Positions 32,383-40,758 of a DNA stretch of 64,000 nucleotides are shown here, in pieces (within the stretch, counting starts at the first letter, position 1; each line of letters opens with the position of its first letter). The stretch lies in NCBI GenBank assembly GCA_947628795.1, contig CANRBF010000008.1, forward strand, positions 1 through 64,000, in the 5' to 3' direction. A model generated the notes under the pieces. The model did not search any database, was not told the DNA's origin, and saw only the letters and a list, made by a program, of their open reading frames with translations. This stretch comes from an uncultured Monoglobus sp. GTDB taxonomy: Bacteria; Bacillota; Clostridia; Monoglobales; Monoglobaceae. The position numbers were made by a program, and so were the translations under genes.

Positions 32383-33516
32383 ATGAACAAGATCAAATTT
32401 AACATAAAAAGCGTTAAAGAAATACTAAAGATCCGTTCGGTGCGGTTCGCGAAATATGCCGAGGGCAAAACTCGCCTGAACCTTTACTATATGCTGATCT
32501 CATCCGCGGCGGGTCTTATAATCACGACATTGATGCTCCTGCCCGCGCCGTTCTTTCTGCCGGAGCTTAGCCCGAGCCCCGCAAGGCTCGTGTTCTATCC
32601 CGTTTTTTTGGCATCGGTGATATTTTCTGCCATCGCTCTAAAGCGCGGGTTATCAAACTCGTTTTTGATCCAAACTATGTGCGCCCTGATGTCCGCGCTG
32701 ACCTTGGGCGCCTCCATATTCGCCGGCGTTTTTTTGAGCACGGACAGCCCCGCGGTTTTCTTTCCGCTGCTGATAATCATGCTGTCGACCGTATTTGTGA
32801 TACGGCCGATCGCCATGGACCTGCTCACCGCGGTTATGACAGCTTTGTTTATAATTCTGTCCCAGCGCTTCAAAACGCCCGACATCGCCGACTATGACGC
32901 GATATCGGCGATCGGCGCGCTGCTGATGTCGTGGCTCGCGTCGTATTTTGTGTATTACACCCGCATGAGGGATTACGCCGCTCAAAACGAGCTTTACAAG
33001 CTGAGCAGCACCGATTCTCTGACCGCGCTGCTCAACAAACGCTCCGGCGAGTATAACTGCCTGAGATACATGCGCTCAAACGGCACGGCCGAGGCGTACA
33101 CCGCGATGATGCTTGATCTTGACGATTTCAAAAACGTCAACGACATGTGCGGCCACATACAGGGCGACAAAGTGCTGGCGGCGTTCGGCCGAGAGCTCAA
33201 ACGGGCGTTCAGGTCGGACGATATACTGAGCCGTATAGGCGGAGACGAGTTTTTTGTGCTGCTGCGCAATATCGGCGACAAAAACATAATCGAGCAAAAA
33301 GCCCAAAGCGTGCTTAAAATATGCGAAGTTTTAAACGAGACGTTCGGCACCCGCCTCGGGGTCAGCATGGGGATCGTGATAGTGCCGAAGGACAGCCCGC
33401 GTCCGCTCTACGAGCAGCTATACAAAGCCGCAGACGTCCTGCTGTACAAATCAAAGCGCGGCGGCAAAAACAAATACACGATCGCAAATTACGCCGAGCT
33501 TAAAACAAAACTATAA
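32383..33516 (+). CDS. Membrane-bound diguanylate cyclase (GGDEF)
   Basis: 377 residues. Six membrane helices (about 34-195) form an unrecognised sensor, followed by a GGDEF domain (about 210-372). The active site is intact (RIGGDEFFVLL, about 285), with the metal/substrate Asp in MMLDLDDFKNVND (about 244). The product-inhibition I-site RxxD is present five residues before GGDEF (RSDDILSRI). It should make c-di-GMP from two GTP. No EAL or HD-GYP partner is in the window. Stand-alone gene with its own promoter and terminator. Given its surroundings of SLH genes, control of surface proteins or attachment is a possible but unproven output. Confidence 0.92.
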   Translation: MNKIKFNIKSVKEILKIRSVRFAKYAEGKTRLNLYYMLISSAAGLIITTLMLLPAPFFLPELSPSPARLVFYPVFLASVIFSAIALKRGLSNSFLIQTMCALMSALTLGASIFAGVFLSTDSPAVFFPLLIIMLSTVFVIRPIAMDLLTAVMTALFIILSQRFKTPDIADYDAISAIGALLMSWLASYFVYYTRMRDYAAQNELYKLSSTDSLTALLNKRSGEYNCLRYMRSNGTAEAYTAMMLDLDDFKNVNDMCGHIQGDKVLAAFGRELKRAFRSDDILSRIGGDEFFVLLRNIGDKNIIEQKAQSVLKICEVLNETFGTRLGVSMGIVIVPKDSPRPLYEQLYKAADVLLYKSKRGGKNKYTIANYAELKTKL

Positions 33517-33546
33517 AATAAGACTTGATGTTTAACACATCAAAAA

Positions 33547-33584
33547 GCGGCTCCGCCAAACGCGGAGCCGCCTGTTTTGTTTTG
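33547..33584. terminator. Bidirectional terminator between GGDEF and SLH genes
   Basis: Arms GCGGCTCCGC (33547-33556) and GCGGAGCCGC (33562-33571), loop CAAAC, followed by CTGTTTTGTTTTG and preceded by AAAAA. Confidence 0.85.
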
Positions 33585-33586
33585 TC

Positions 33587-35434
33587 TTAGTCTATGATGA
33601 TTATCGTCGCCACAAAGTAGCCGGTCGTGTCGGAGCCTGTCACGCTCACGTTGCTTCCCGCGACTATGTCCTTGGCGGTTGCCGACTTGCCGTTTGACTT
33701 GAGGAACGTTGTTGACGCGTCATAGTAGACCGTTTCGGTCGCTCCGCCCACGCCCTGCAGCGAGATGACCTTCAGCGTGTTGTTAACGCTCTGGACCTTG
33801 CCGGAAACCGAGGTCTTTCCGTATGTGGCGGTGGCACTTGACTCTATGCTCGACAGCATGCTGCCGTCAACCACAATGCTGGCCGAATTGCCTGGACGGA
33901 GATCATAGATCGTTCCGTCAACATTGTTCACCTTAACTTTTGTGGCGGTGGACATATAGTATGTCTGATTCTTGCCGTCGATCTCTATTGTTATCTCGGG
34001 CTTGTCGCTGAGCACGATCTCTCTGATGGTGCCCACGTGCTCGGCCGTATCGCTCTTGGCGCTGATCTCCGTCACTCTGCCGTTTGTCATTGTGAGGGTA
34101 ACGCTGTCGCCGCGGCTCAGATCGCGGAGATTGGCGATCGCGCCATTGCGCTTTACCGAGATATTTCCGGTCGAAAGCTGATAATTCGTCGTCTTGTCCG
34201 CTTTCTCGTCATAAAGAACTATATAGGAATCGCTCGAATTGTCGCCCTGAACGCTCTCAAACACGCCGGTCACCGTGGTTTCTTTCTCATTTACGGTGAC
34301 AGATGTTATCGAATCCCCCGTCAGAACCGCCTCAATGTTGTTTCCGACCTTGAGGTCTTTAAACGTTCCGCGCGCTCCCTTTATGTTATAGACGCAGGAC
34401 GCGGAAACATTGTATGTCGTGCCCTTGTCGTCGCTCTCCGGGTCTCTGATAATTATTTGCTGGCGTCCGCCGCTCTCGCTGAGCTGACCGATAACGCCGT
34501 ATACCGTCTCGACTGCCTGACCCGCGATCGCCTCGATCAGTCTGGGAGCATCGTTTGTGAAGGTGACCATGATCTCGTCGCCTTTTTCTATATCGTCAAT
34601 CTTGGCGTCTTTGCCGTCGAACTTGATAACCGTGTCTATGTTCTCAATCTCGCAGCCCTCGGTGCGTCCGTCCTGAGTCGCGATCTCGATCGCGCCGCTC
34701 TCATAGTCGATCGAGCTGACCGTTCCCAGCGTGGCGGTTCTTCCGAGCATGGTTATCATTCGGTCAAGAAGCACCGCCATTTGAGCGCGCGTTAAAGTGG
34801 TGTCGGGCGAAAAATAATCCTTGCCGTTTTCGTCCTTGCCCATGCCGTTCATGATATTTGAATTTGTGGCGTATACAACATACTTTTGAGCCTCCGCGGG
34901 GATCTTGTCAAAGTCGGAATAAACGCTCTTATCTTTTATCTCAAGTTGCTGCGCGTCGGAGTCCTTTCCCGCCAGCTTGACCATCAGGTACGCCGCCTGC
35001 CATCTGAGCAGCGAGGTATTGACGTTGGCGCTCGATGCGTAGTTGCGCAGATCGGTCAGATTGAGCACGTTGAGATACATGAGATAGCTCAGCTCGCTCG
35101 GATACTGCGAGTTGACGGCGGTCACCGTGTCCTCGTAGTTCTCAGCCGCCCAGTCGACCGACATCTCATAGTCCTGCTCGTCGACTCCCATAATTCTGGA
35201 CATAAGCAGCAGCGCCTCCACCTTTGTTATGGCCTGCTGAGGCTTGAAGTTTCCGTCCTCATATCCTTTTATGTATCCCTTGTCGGTCATGCTGTTAATG
35301 GAGGCCTTGGCCCAGGATACCGAAGCGTCGCCCTCGACGTCGGGAAAAGTTTTCGCCAGAACCGGGACCGCCGCGGACATGGCGATAACCGCGCCGCACA
35401 GCGCCGATGCGATAATTCTCTTGAATTTCATCAT
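33587..35434 (-). CDS. S-layer homology domain surface protein
   Basis: 615 residues. Signal peptide 1-28 (ending AAVPVLAK). Three SLH repeats at about 29-225 (WAKASINSMTDKGYIKGYED followed by GNFKPQQAITKVEALLLMS; the third ends FSPDTTLTRAQMAVLLDRMI), which bind pyruvylated secondary wall polymer. The rest (230-615) is made of repeated small beta-domains with recurring GDSVTLTMTNGRVTEI, GNNIEAVLTGDSITSV and GNSASIVVDGSMLSSIES phrases, each about 80 residues, possibly SH3-like. AGGAGG is 8 bases upstream of the first of two ATGs. Non-catalytic by appearance; likely a cell-envelope structural protein. Divergent from another SLH gene. Confidence 0.88.
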   Translation of the reverse strand: MMKFKRIIASALCGAVIAMSAAVPVLAKTFPDVEGDASVSWAKASINSMTDKGYIKGYEDGNFKPQQAITKVEALLLMSRIMGVDEQDYEMSVDWAAENYEDTVTAVNSQYPSELSYLMYLNVLNLTDLRNYASSANVNTSLLRWQAAYLMVKLAGKDSDAQQLEIKDKSVYSDFDKIPAEAQKYVVYATNSNIMNGMGKDENGKDYFSPDTTLTRAQMAVLLDRMITMLGRTATLGTVSSIDYESGAIEIATQDGRTEGCEIENIDTVIKFDGKDAKIDDIEKGDEIMVTFTNDAPRLIEAIAGQAVETVYGVIGQLSESGGRQQIIIRDPESDDKGTTYNVSASCVYNIKGARGTFKDLKVGNNIEAVLTGDSITSVTVNEKETTVTGVFESVQGDNSSDSYIVLYDEKADKTTNYQLSTGNISVKRNGAIANLRDLSRGDSVTLTMTNGRVTEISAKSDTAEHVGTIREIVLSDKPEITIEIDGKNQTYYMSTATKVKVNNVDGTIYDLRPGNSASIVVDGSMLSSIESSATATYGKTSVSGKVQSVNNTLKVISLQGVGGATETVYYDASTTFLKSNGKSATAKDIVAGSNVSVTGSDTTGYFVATIIIID

Positions 35435-35718
35435 TAGTTTTACCTCCTAATATATAATTAACTTACACACATAATTGACATACACATTATGTTGATACTT
35501 GTCTCATTTAAATATACCATAGGTTATATAATAATGCAACTGTCAAAATTTTAATTTTTTGTGTTTTTCTTTACAATTTTGTAACAAATACACATTTTTC
35601 AAACATTATGACAATATTACCATAATGTTTTCGGTGTATTTTCATTTGCTCAGTGAATACTAACTTTGTAAAAAAATAAAAAAATTACAACACTATTTTT
35701 GTAATAGGAGGACTGAAA
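35435..35718. other. AT-rich divergent control region of two SLH genes
   Basis: 284 bases of very AT-rich DNA with many short A/T runs. It must hold promoters for both genes. The plus-strand gene has AGGAGG at about 35707 but I could not choose a clear promoter for it. Confidence 0.6.
35511..35539 (-). promoter_or_regulatory. Possible promoter of the minus-strand SLH gene
   Basis: Minus strand TTGCAT (35539-35534), 17-base spacer, TATATT (35516-35511). A TTGACA lies just upstream (35552-35547) but at unsuitable spacing. Confidence 0.4.
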
Positions 35719-38568
35719 ATGAAAAAGACTTTCATTTCCTTTATCACGGCACTGAGCATAGCTCTGTATTCGGCGGCGGGCTTCACCGCATATGCCGACA
35801 TAATGCCCGATAAGGGAACGGACACCGCGGCGTCGAGCGCGCCCACCGCCGCGGGACCCGGCATAAACAACGGCCGCGAAGCCGAGATAATCTCCTTTGA
35901 CGGCACCAACGCTGACGGCACGGTCGACGTTACAAACGGAGTGAGCACCAACCTTATAGAAAACGGCTCGAAATACAACGGCATGGCGGCGCAGCCGATA
36001 ACCGGCGATCAGGCTCAGTCGAGATACAGCAATGTGCGCGTAGCGCTGTCGCCCGACATCGCCGACACCAAGTACGCCGAGGCCGCCGAACTTCTGGGCG
36101 CGCTGGGCATTATGGTGGGCGACGCCGAGGACGGAGCCTTCAGACCCGACGACCCGATACTCAGAAGCGAGATGGCAAAAGTCGCGGTTTACTCGATCGG
36201 ACTTGAGGACGTCGTTAAAAGCTCGGGCGGCTCGACCGGATTTCCCGACGTGCCCGGCGACCACTGGGCGGCCGGCGCGATAAACGTGGCGGACCAGCAG
36301 AGCATGGTCATGGGCGACACCGAGGGCACCTTCAGACCCGACGACTATGTGACGTTCGAGGAAGCAGTTACGATCATCGTCCGCGCTCTGGGCTATGAGC
36401 CCGCGGCCGAGGACAAGGGCGGATATCCGACCGGGTATATGTTCATCGCCTCGTCTAACCAGCTGCTGCGCGGCATTGACGCGGCGGCGGCGGAACCCGC
36501 CAAAAGAGGCGACATCGCGCAGCTGGTGTTCAACGCCATGACCGTCAACCTGATGGAGCAGGTGGGCTACGGCTCGGAGACCAGATACGAGGTCGTTGAC
36601 AAAACGCTGCTCTATGACAGACTGAACGTTGAAAAGGCTTACGGACAGATAACCGGCACGGACGAGACCTCGCTGAAGGGCGGCTCCACTACAGCCGAGG
36701 ACAGAATACAGATCGGCGAGCAGACCTATCTGGCGGGAGACACTACCGCGGCTCAGATGCTGGGCTACAACGTTTTATATTATGCCAGGATCGACAAGCA
36801 AACCGACGAAAAGACCCTCATTCTCGTGACCGAGCAGCAGGGCAAAAACAACACTCTGACCCTCAACTCGTCGGATATAGTCGACGTGACGGGCGAGGAT
36901 GACAGAACGGTCGAATACTGGGCCGACAGAGTAAACGACAGAAGGACCAGAACATCGACCATCACAAAAGACGCTGTCTATATTTACAACGGCAAATTTA
37001 AATCGGACACGGATCTTGACGACTTAAAGCCCGAGAGCGGCAACCTTGTTCTGCTTGACTCGGATGTGAACGGAGTTTATGATATAGTATTCGTGAACCA
37101 CTTCAAGAATCTTGTGGTAGACACCGTATCGGATGTGACCGGCAGAGTGACAGACAAGTATCTGAACGGCTCGCTGGTATTTGACGAAAACAACGAGGAA
37201 GTAAAATACAGCATTGTTAAAGACGGCTACAGGATCGGCCTTGAGGACCTCAAGGAGTGGAACGTGCTGTCGTACACCGTCAGCGAGGACAGCAACCTCA
37301 TCAAGGCCTACGTTTCCGACGCTTCCGTGACCGGCTCGGTGACCGAGGTATCGGACGACGGCTACAGGATAGGCGAAAGCGCGGAGATCTACGAGAAGGC
37401 CTCGAGCTATCCCAACGAGATAAAAATACGCGACCGCGGCACCTTCTATCTGGATATAGAGGACAAGATCGCGGCGGTCAACACAAGGACCGGCTCCGAC
37501 TCGTCGATCACCACCAACTACGCGTACCTTGTGGGCGCGGCCATGAACGACGGCTTTGACAAAACGGCTCAGTTCATGCTGTTCACCAAGGACGGCGAGA
37601 CCGTGATCCTGGAGAGCGGAACCAGAATGAGACTTAATGAGAACTACTCAAAGACTCCCGAGGAAGTCGTGACGGCTCTGGCTCCCGGCGGAGACACGAC
37701 CAAGCAGCTGATAGTTTACGAAACCAACAGCGACGGCAAGATCACAGCGATCGAGACTGCGGCCGACGGCACCGGAACGGGCGCGCCCGCAATAGACAAG
37801 TTCACCAAGAACATCAGCCGCGACGGCATGGTCTACAAGCGCGCTTCGGGCAAGCTGGGCAACGTGGGAATAACCGACGACACGATAATCTTTGACATTC
37901 CCGCATCCGCGGGCGACGACACCGACAAATACTCGATCAGAACGCAGGCCACCCTCTCCAACGACTCGACCTATGACGCGATCATCTACGACCTTCAGGA
38001 GAACTACACCGCCAACGCGGTCGTTATAACAAGCTCCGTGGGCGTCACCGCCGCGGAATCCCCGATAACGGTCGTTGACTATATCGCAGAGGTCCAGAAT
38101 GAGGACTACGAGTACACCGACAAGCTGTACGGCTACAGCGGCGGCGAGAAAGTCGAGCTGCTGGCGGCGGACAAGAGCGTGCTCAGAAAGGGCGGCGAGG
38201 CTCTCGAGACAGGCGACATTATCCAGTACAAGACCAACGCGAAAGGCGAAGTCGACGGAATAACCGTGCTGTTTAATTCCGACAACAAGGAATCCGAGAC
38301 GCTCACAAAAGTGACAAACGACCTCACCACGGTCTACGGCAAGGTGACCCGCAAGTTCAGCGGCAGCGTGAACATCGACGTGTCGGGCGAGATATACAAT
38401 TACTCGACCGGCGACGCCACAGTCTATATGTACGATTCCGCAAGGAGCAGAAATCCCATATCCGTGGTATCCGCGGCCGATATCGAAATTTACGAGGAAG
38501 GCAACGAAGCCAGACTGTTCGTGAAGATCTATCAGGACGAAGTCCAGGAAATGGTTATAGTAAAATAA
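35719..38568 (+). CDS. Large S-layer homology domain surface protein
   Basis: 949 residues. Signal peptide 1-30 (ISFITALSIALYSAAGFTAY). SLH repeats at about 113-300 (EAAELLGALGIMVGDAEDG continuing AFRPDDPILRSEMAKVAVYS; then FPDVPGDHWAAGAINVADQQ and GTFRPDDYVTFEEAVTIIV). The remaining 640 residues are acidic and Thr/Val-rich with recurrent short beta-domains (DVTGEDDRTVEYW, GNLVLLDSDVNGVYDIVFVN, NEVKYSIVKDG-like), no catalytic motif seen. It may be a structural S-layer component. The neighbouring divergent protein (33587-35434) has the same layout, so they are probably related parts of one surface array. Strong AGGAGG before the ATG and a strong terminator after the stop. Confidence 0.88.
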   Translation: MKKTFISFITALSIALYSAAGFTAYADIMPDKGTDTAASSAPTAAGPGINNGREAEIISFDGTNADGTVDVTNGVSTNLIENGSKYNGMAAQPITGDQAQSRYSNVRVALSPDIADTKYAEAAELLGALGIMVGDAEDGAFRPDDPILRSEMAKVAVYSIGLEDVVKSSGGSTGFPDVPGDHWAAGAINVADQQSMVMGDTEGTFRPDDYVTFEEAVTIIVRALGYEPAAEDKGGYPTGYMFIASSNQLLRGIDAAAAEPAKRGDIAQLVFNAMTVNLMEQVGYGSETRYEVVDKTLLYDRLNVEKAYGQITGTDETSLKGGSTTAEDRIQIGEQTYLAGDTTAAQMLGYNVLYYARIDKQTDEKTLILVTEQQGKNNTLTLNSSDIVDVTGEDDRTVEYWADRVNDRRTRTSTITKDAVYIYNGKFKSDTDLDDLKPESGNLVLLDSDVNGVYDIVFVNHFKNLVVDTVSDVTGRVTDKYLNGSLVFDENNEEVKYSIVKDGYRIGLEDLKEWNVLSYTVSEDSNLIKAYVSDASVTGSVTEVSDDGYRIGESAEIYEKASSYPNEIKIRDRGTFYLDIEDKIAAVNTRTGSDSSITTNYAYLVGAAMNDGFDKTAQFMLFTKDGETVILESGTRMRLNENYSKTPEEVVTALAPGGDTTKQLIVYETNSDGKITAIETAADGTGTGAPAIDKFTKNISRDGMVYKRASGKLGNVGITDDTIIFDIPASAGDDTDKYSIRTQATLSNDSTYDAIIYDLQENYTANAVVITSSVGVTAAESPITVVDYIAEVQNEDYEYTDKLYGYSGGEKVELLAADKSVLRKGGEALETGDIIQYKTNAKGEVDGITVLFNSDNKESETLTKVTNDLTTVYGKVTRKFSGSVNIDVSGEIYNYSTGDATVYMYDSARSRNPISVVSAADIEIYEEGNEARLFVKIYQDEVQEMVIVK

Positions 38569-38574
38569 AAAACA

Positions 38575-38603
38575 GGCGGGGCTGAGGCCCCGCCTCTCGC
38601 TTT
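38575..38603 (+). terminator. Terminator after the large SLH gene
   Basis: Arms GGCGGGGC (38575-38582) and GCCCCGCC (38587-38594), loop TGAG, then TCTCGCTTT. Confidence 0.75.
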
Positions 38604-38637
38604 GCGGCACGGCGCATGCTTTTCTTTTCCCAAGGTA

Positions 38638-38666
38638 TTGATTAATGCGCGGTGTTATGATAAAAT
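38638..38666 (+). promoter_or_regulatory. Promoter of the peptide-export gene cluster
   Basis: TTGATT (38638-38643), 17-base spacer, TAAAAT (38661-38666); SD GGAG just before the ATG at 38696. Confidence 0.6.
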
Positions 38667-38695
38667 AATATAAAATATATCCGCGGAGTGATAAA

Positions 38696-39871
38696 ATGGA
38701 AACAAAAAGAAAAAAATCTACGGGCGCGTATGCGGCAGCCTTGGCAGTTTTTGCCGCCGCGCTGCTTATTCTTGCCGCACTTTCCGGCTGCGGCGCTCGG
38801 GAGCAAAATAAATTGATAAAAATAGCCGTTATGGGAAACCCCGATGAATTCCCTCCGCAATACGAGGATGGAATAAAGGCGGGGGCCAAAGAGGCCGACG
38901 CGGAATATTCCGAGAAAGGATATCGGGTTGAGTGCGAGTTTTACGGCGACGGCGGCAGCTACGGGGAGGGAGCGGCCGTTATAGACTCGCTCGCGTACGA
39001 CGGGGAAATAACCGCTATAATCGGCTCGCGGAATATGGACATAAACAAGACCGCGGCGCACGTCTACTCCAAGGCGGACAAATTGTTTGTCGTGCCGTTT
39101 TTCCTGTACGACAGCGTGTATGATAATAATAACTACAGCATGATATTTTCCATGTGCAACTCGGCCGGAACCGTGGGAGAATGTCTGCGCGCCGCGGCCG
39201 CGAACACGGCCGCCAAACGCTGGGCCGTGTGCGCGGCGGAGAACGAGTTCTCGACCGCGGAAATGAACGGCTTTATCGGCGGCTCCGCGGACGACGGGAT
39301 ACAGACGGTCGACTGCGTGGGCATGAGGACGCTCGAAAACGATTTTGACGGCGTATTCAAAAGATGGAAAACCCTCGGCGTCGAGGGGGTCATGATGTTC
39401 CCCGGGGACGAGCGCGGATTTGAGCTGCTCAAGGCGATCCGCGGGCGGGAACCGAACATGGTCTGCGGCGGCGACACGATGTTTGACGATCATGAGATCT
39501 TGCTGGCAAGACCCGATATTATGAGCATAATGCCGGGATTTATAATGGCTAACGAATACGATTACAAAGACATCTCCGCCGACGGAAGAAACGCGTTTGA
39601 AATAGCCGAAAAATACAGCTCCGAAGCGAAAGACGGCTTTGACTCATGGTTCCTTCAGGGATACAACGCCGTGCGTATGGTCGCGGACACCGCGGCCGAA
39701 GCGGACACGACGAACGGCGCGAGAATAGCTGAGCTTTTGCACGAAAACGGCTATAACGGATTGTGCCAGAATTTTAAGTTTGACGAAAAAGGCAAACAGT
39801 CCTCGGATAAATATCTATATTTCGTATTTGCCGAGGAAGGACTGTCGGAACGGATCGAGGTGGATAAATAA
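38696..39871 (+). CDS. Type I periplasmic-binding-protein-like lipoprotein
   Basis: 391 residues. Lipoprotein signal with lipobox LSGC (Cys at about 32), so it is tethered outside the membrane. The mature part is a type I solute-binding fold of the Leu/Ile/Val-binding type: KIAVMGNPDEFPPQYEDGIK (about 42), ITAIIGSRNMDINKTAAHVY (about 104), the RWAVCAAENEFSTAEMNGF hinge (about 176), VEGVMMFPGDERGFELLKAI (about 230) and a C-terminal GYNAVRMVADTAAEA helix. No importer permease is encoded nearby; instead its stop codon overlaps the start of a HlyD-type export adaptor (TAATG). It may sense or capture a ligand related to the exported product. Ligand unknown. Confidence 0.85.
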   Translation: METKRKKSTGAYAAALAVFAAALLILAALSGCGAREQNKLIKIAVMGNPDEFPPQYEDGIKAGAKEADAEYSEKGYRVECEFYGDGGSYGEGAAVIDSLAYDGEITAIIGSRNMDINKTAAHVYSKADKLFVVPFFLYDSVYDNNNYSMIFSMCNSAGTVGECLRAAAANTAAKRWAVCAAENEFSTAEMNGFIGGSADDGIQTVDCVGMRTLENDFDGVFKRWKTLGVEGVMMFPGDERGFELLKAIRGREPNMVCGGDTMFDDHEILLARPDIMSIMPGFIMANEYDYKDISADGRNAFEIAEKYSSEAKDGFDSWFLQGYNAVRMVADTAAEADTTNGARIAELLHENGYNGLCQNFKFDEKGKQSSDKYLYFVFAEEGLSERIEVDK

Positions 39872-40749
39872 TGAGTATGCGAAAAACGGAATTATTCAGA
39901 AAAGAATCCCTCGAAAACGCCTCGGCGCGCAGCGAGACAAAGATCGTGACGCACGCGGTGGGATTAAAATACGCTTTGTTCACGGCCGCCCTGGCGGTAT
40001 GCGCGGCTCTGTTCGCGATCTGGCTCGTGTTCGGAGAGGTCTATGAGACCGTGTCGGTGCAGGGCGTTATTTGGCCGTCCGAGGATTACGGCTCGGTGTA
40101 CGCCGAATACGGCGGCAAGGTTTCAAAGGTCACCGTGTCAAGAGGCGCCAAGGTCAAAAACGGGGACATCATCGCCGTTATCCCCCAGGACGACATCTTG
40201 GGCGAGATCGAAGGCAAGGCCGCCGAGGAGCGGAGCGCCTTATATGACGAGTATGACAAACGCTCGGTTATCCGCGCGGAAACCGACGGGATAGTCACAT
40301 ACATAGTAAACGAAAACGAGTACGTGGCGCGGGGAGACAAGATCGCGGATATCACCCCGTATGACGAGAGCGGAAACAATATGACGCTGACCGCGTTTAT
40401 CCCGGCGGACAAGGGCGGGCTCGTTTCTCTCGGAGCGGACGTGCAGGTGATGCTCGATTTCGCGCCGAGGGAAAAATACGGCTACATAAACGCGTATGTC
40501 TCGGAAATATCGCAGTACCCCATGAACGGGGAATACATAAAGGAAAACATGAGCGATCTGTATCTGCCGTCCATCGAGGAAAGAAACAGTTATCTGCAGC
40601 TTGAGATAACGCTTCTCGCCGACGCCTTGACCGCGAGCGGCTTGAAATGGTCAAGCCCGGTGGGTGAGGATATCGACGCTCCCATGGGAACGGTCTGCAC
40701 GGCCGATATAATCGTGGAAAAACACCGCCCGTATCAGTGGTCGTTTTAG
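39871..40749 (+). CDS. HlyD-type export adaptor (membrane-fusion protein)
   Basis: 292 residues. One membrane helix (about 30-52, GLKYALFTAALAVCAALFAI) then a lipoyl-like/barrel domain: VYAEYGGKVSKVTVSRGAKV (about 79-98), KNGDIIAVIPQDD, a short helical part (about 112-130), and VIRAETDGIVTYIVNENEYV (about 135-154). The long coiled-coil hairpin of Gram-negative HlyD is nearly absent, as in accessory proteins of Gram-positive bacteriocin exporters and NHLP-system secretion proteins. It begins inside the stop of the binding lipoprotein and ends 9 bases before the C39 exporter, so it should assemble with that exporter. Confidence 0.86.
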   Translation: MSMRKTELFRKESLENASARSETKIVTHAVGLKYALFTAALAVCAALFAIWLVFGEVYETVSVQGVIWPSEDYGSVYAEYGGKVSKVTVSRGAKVKNGDIIAVIPQDDILGEIEGKAAEERSALYDEYDKRSVIRAETDGIVTYIVNENEYVARGDKIADITPYDESGNNMTLTAFIPADKGGLVSLGADVQVMLDFAPREKYGYINAYVSEISQYPMNGEYIKENMSDLYLPSIEERNSYLQLEITLLADALTASGLKWSSPVGEDIDAPMGTVCTADIIVEKHRPYQWSF

Positions 40750-40758
40750 GAGGATCAT

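Noticed and set aside
37648-38889. 413-codon minus-strand open frame across the end of the large SLH gene and into the binding lipoprotein
   Set aside because: It crosses a good terminator and promoter and has no domain; a shadow of two real genes.
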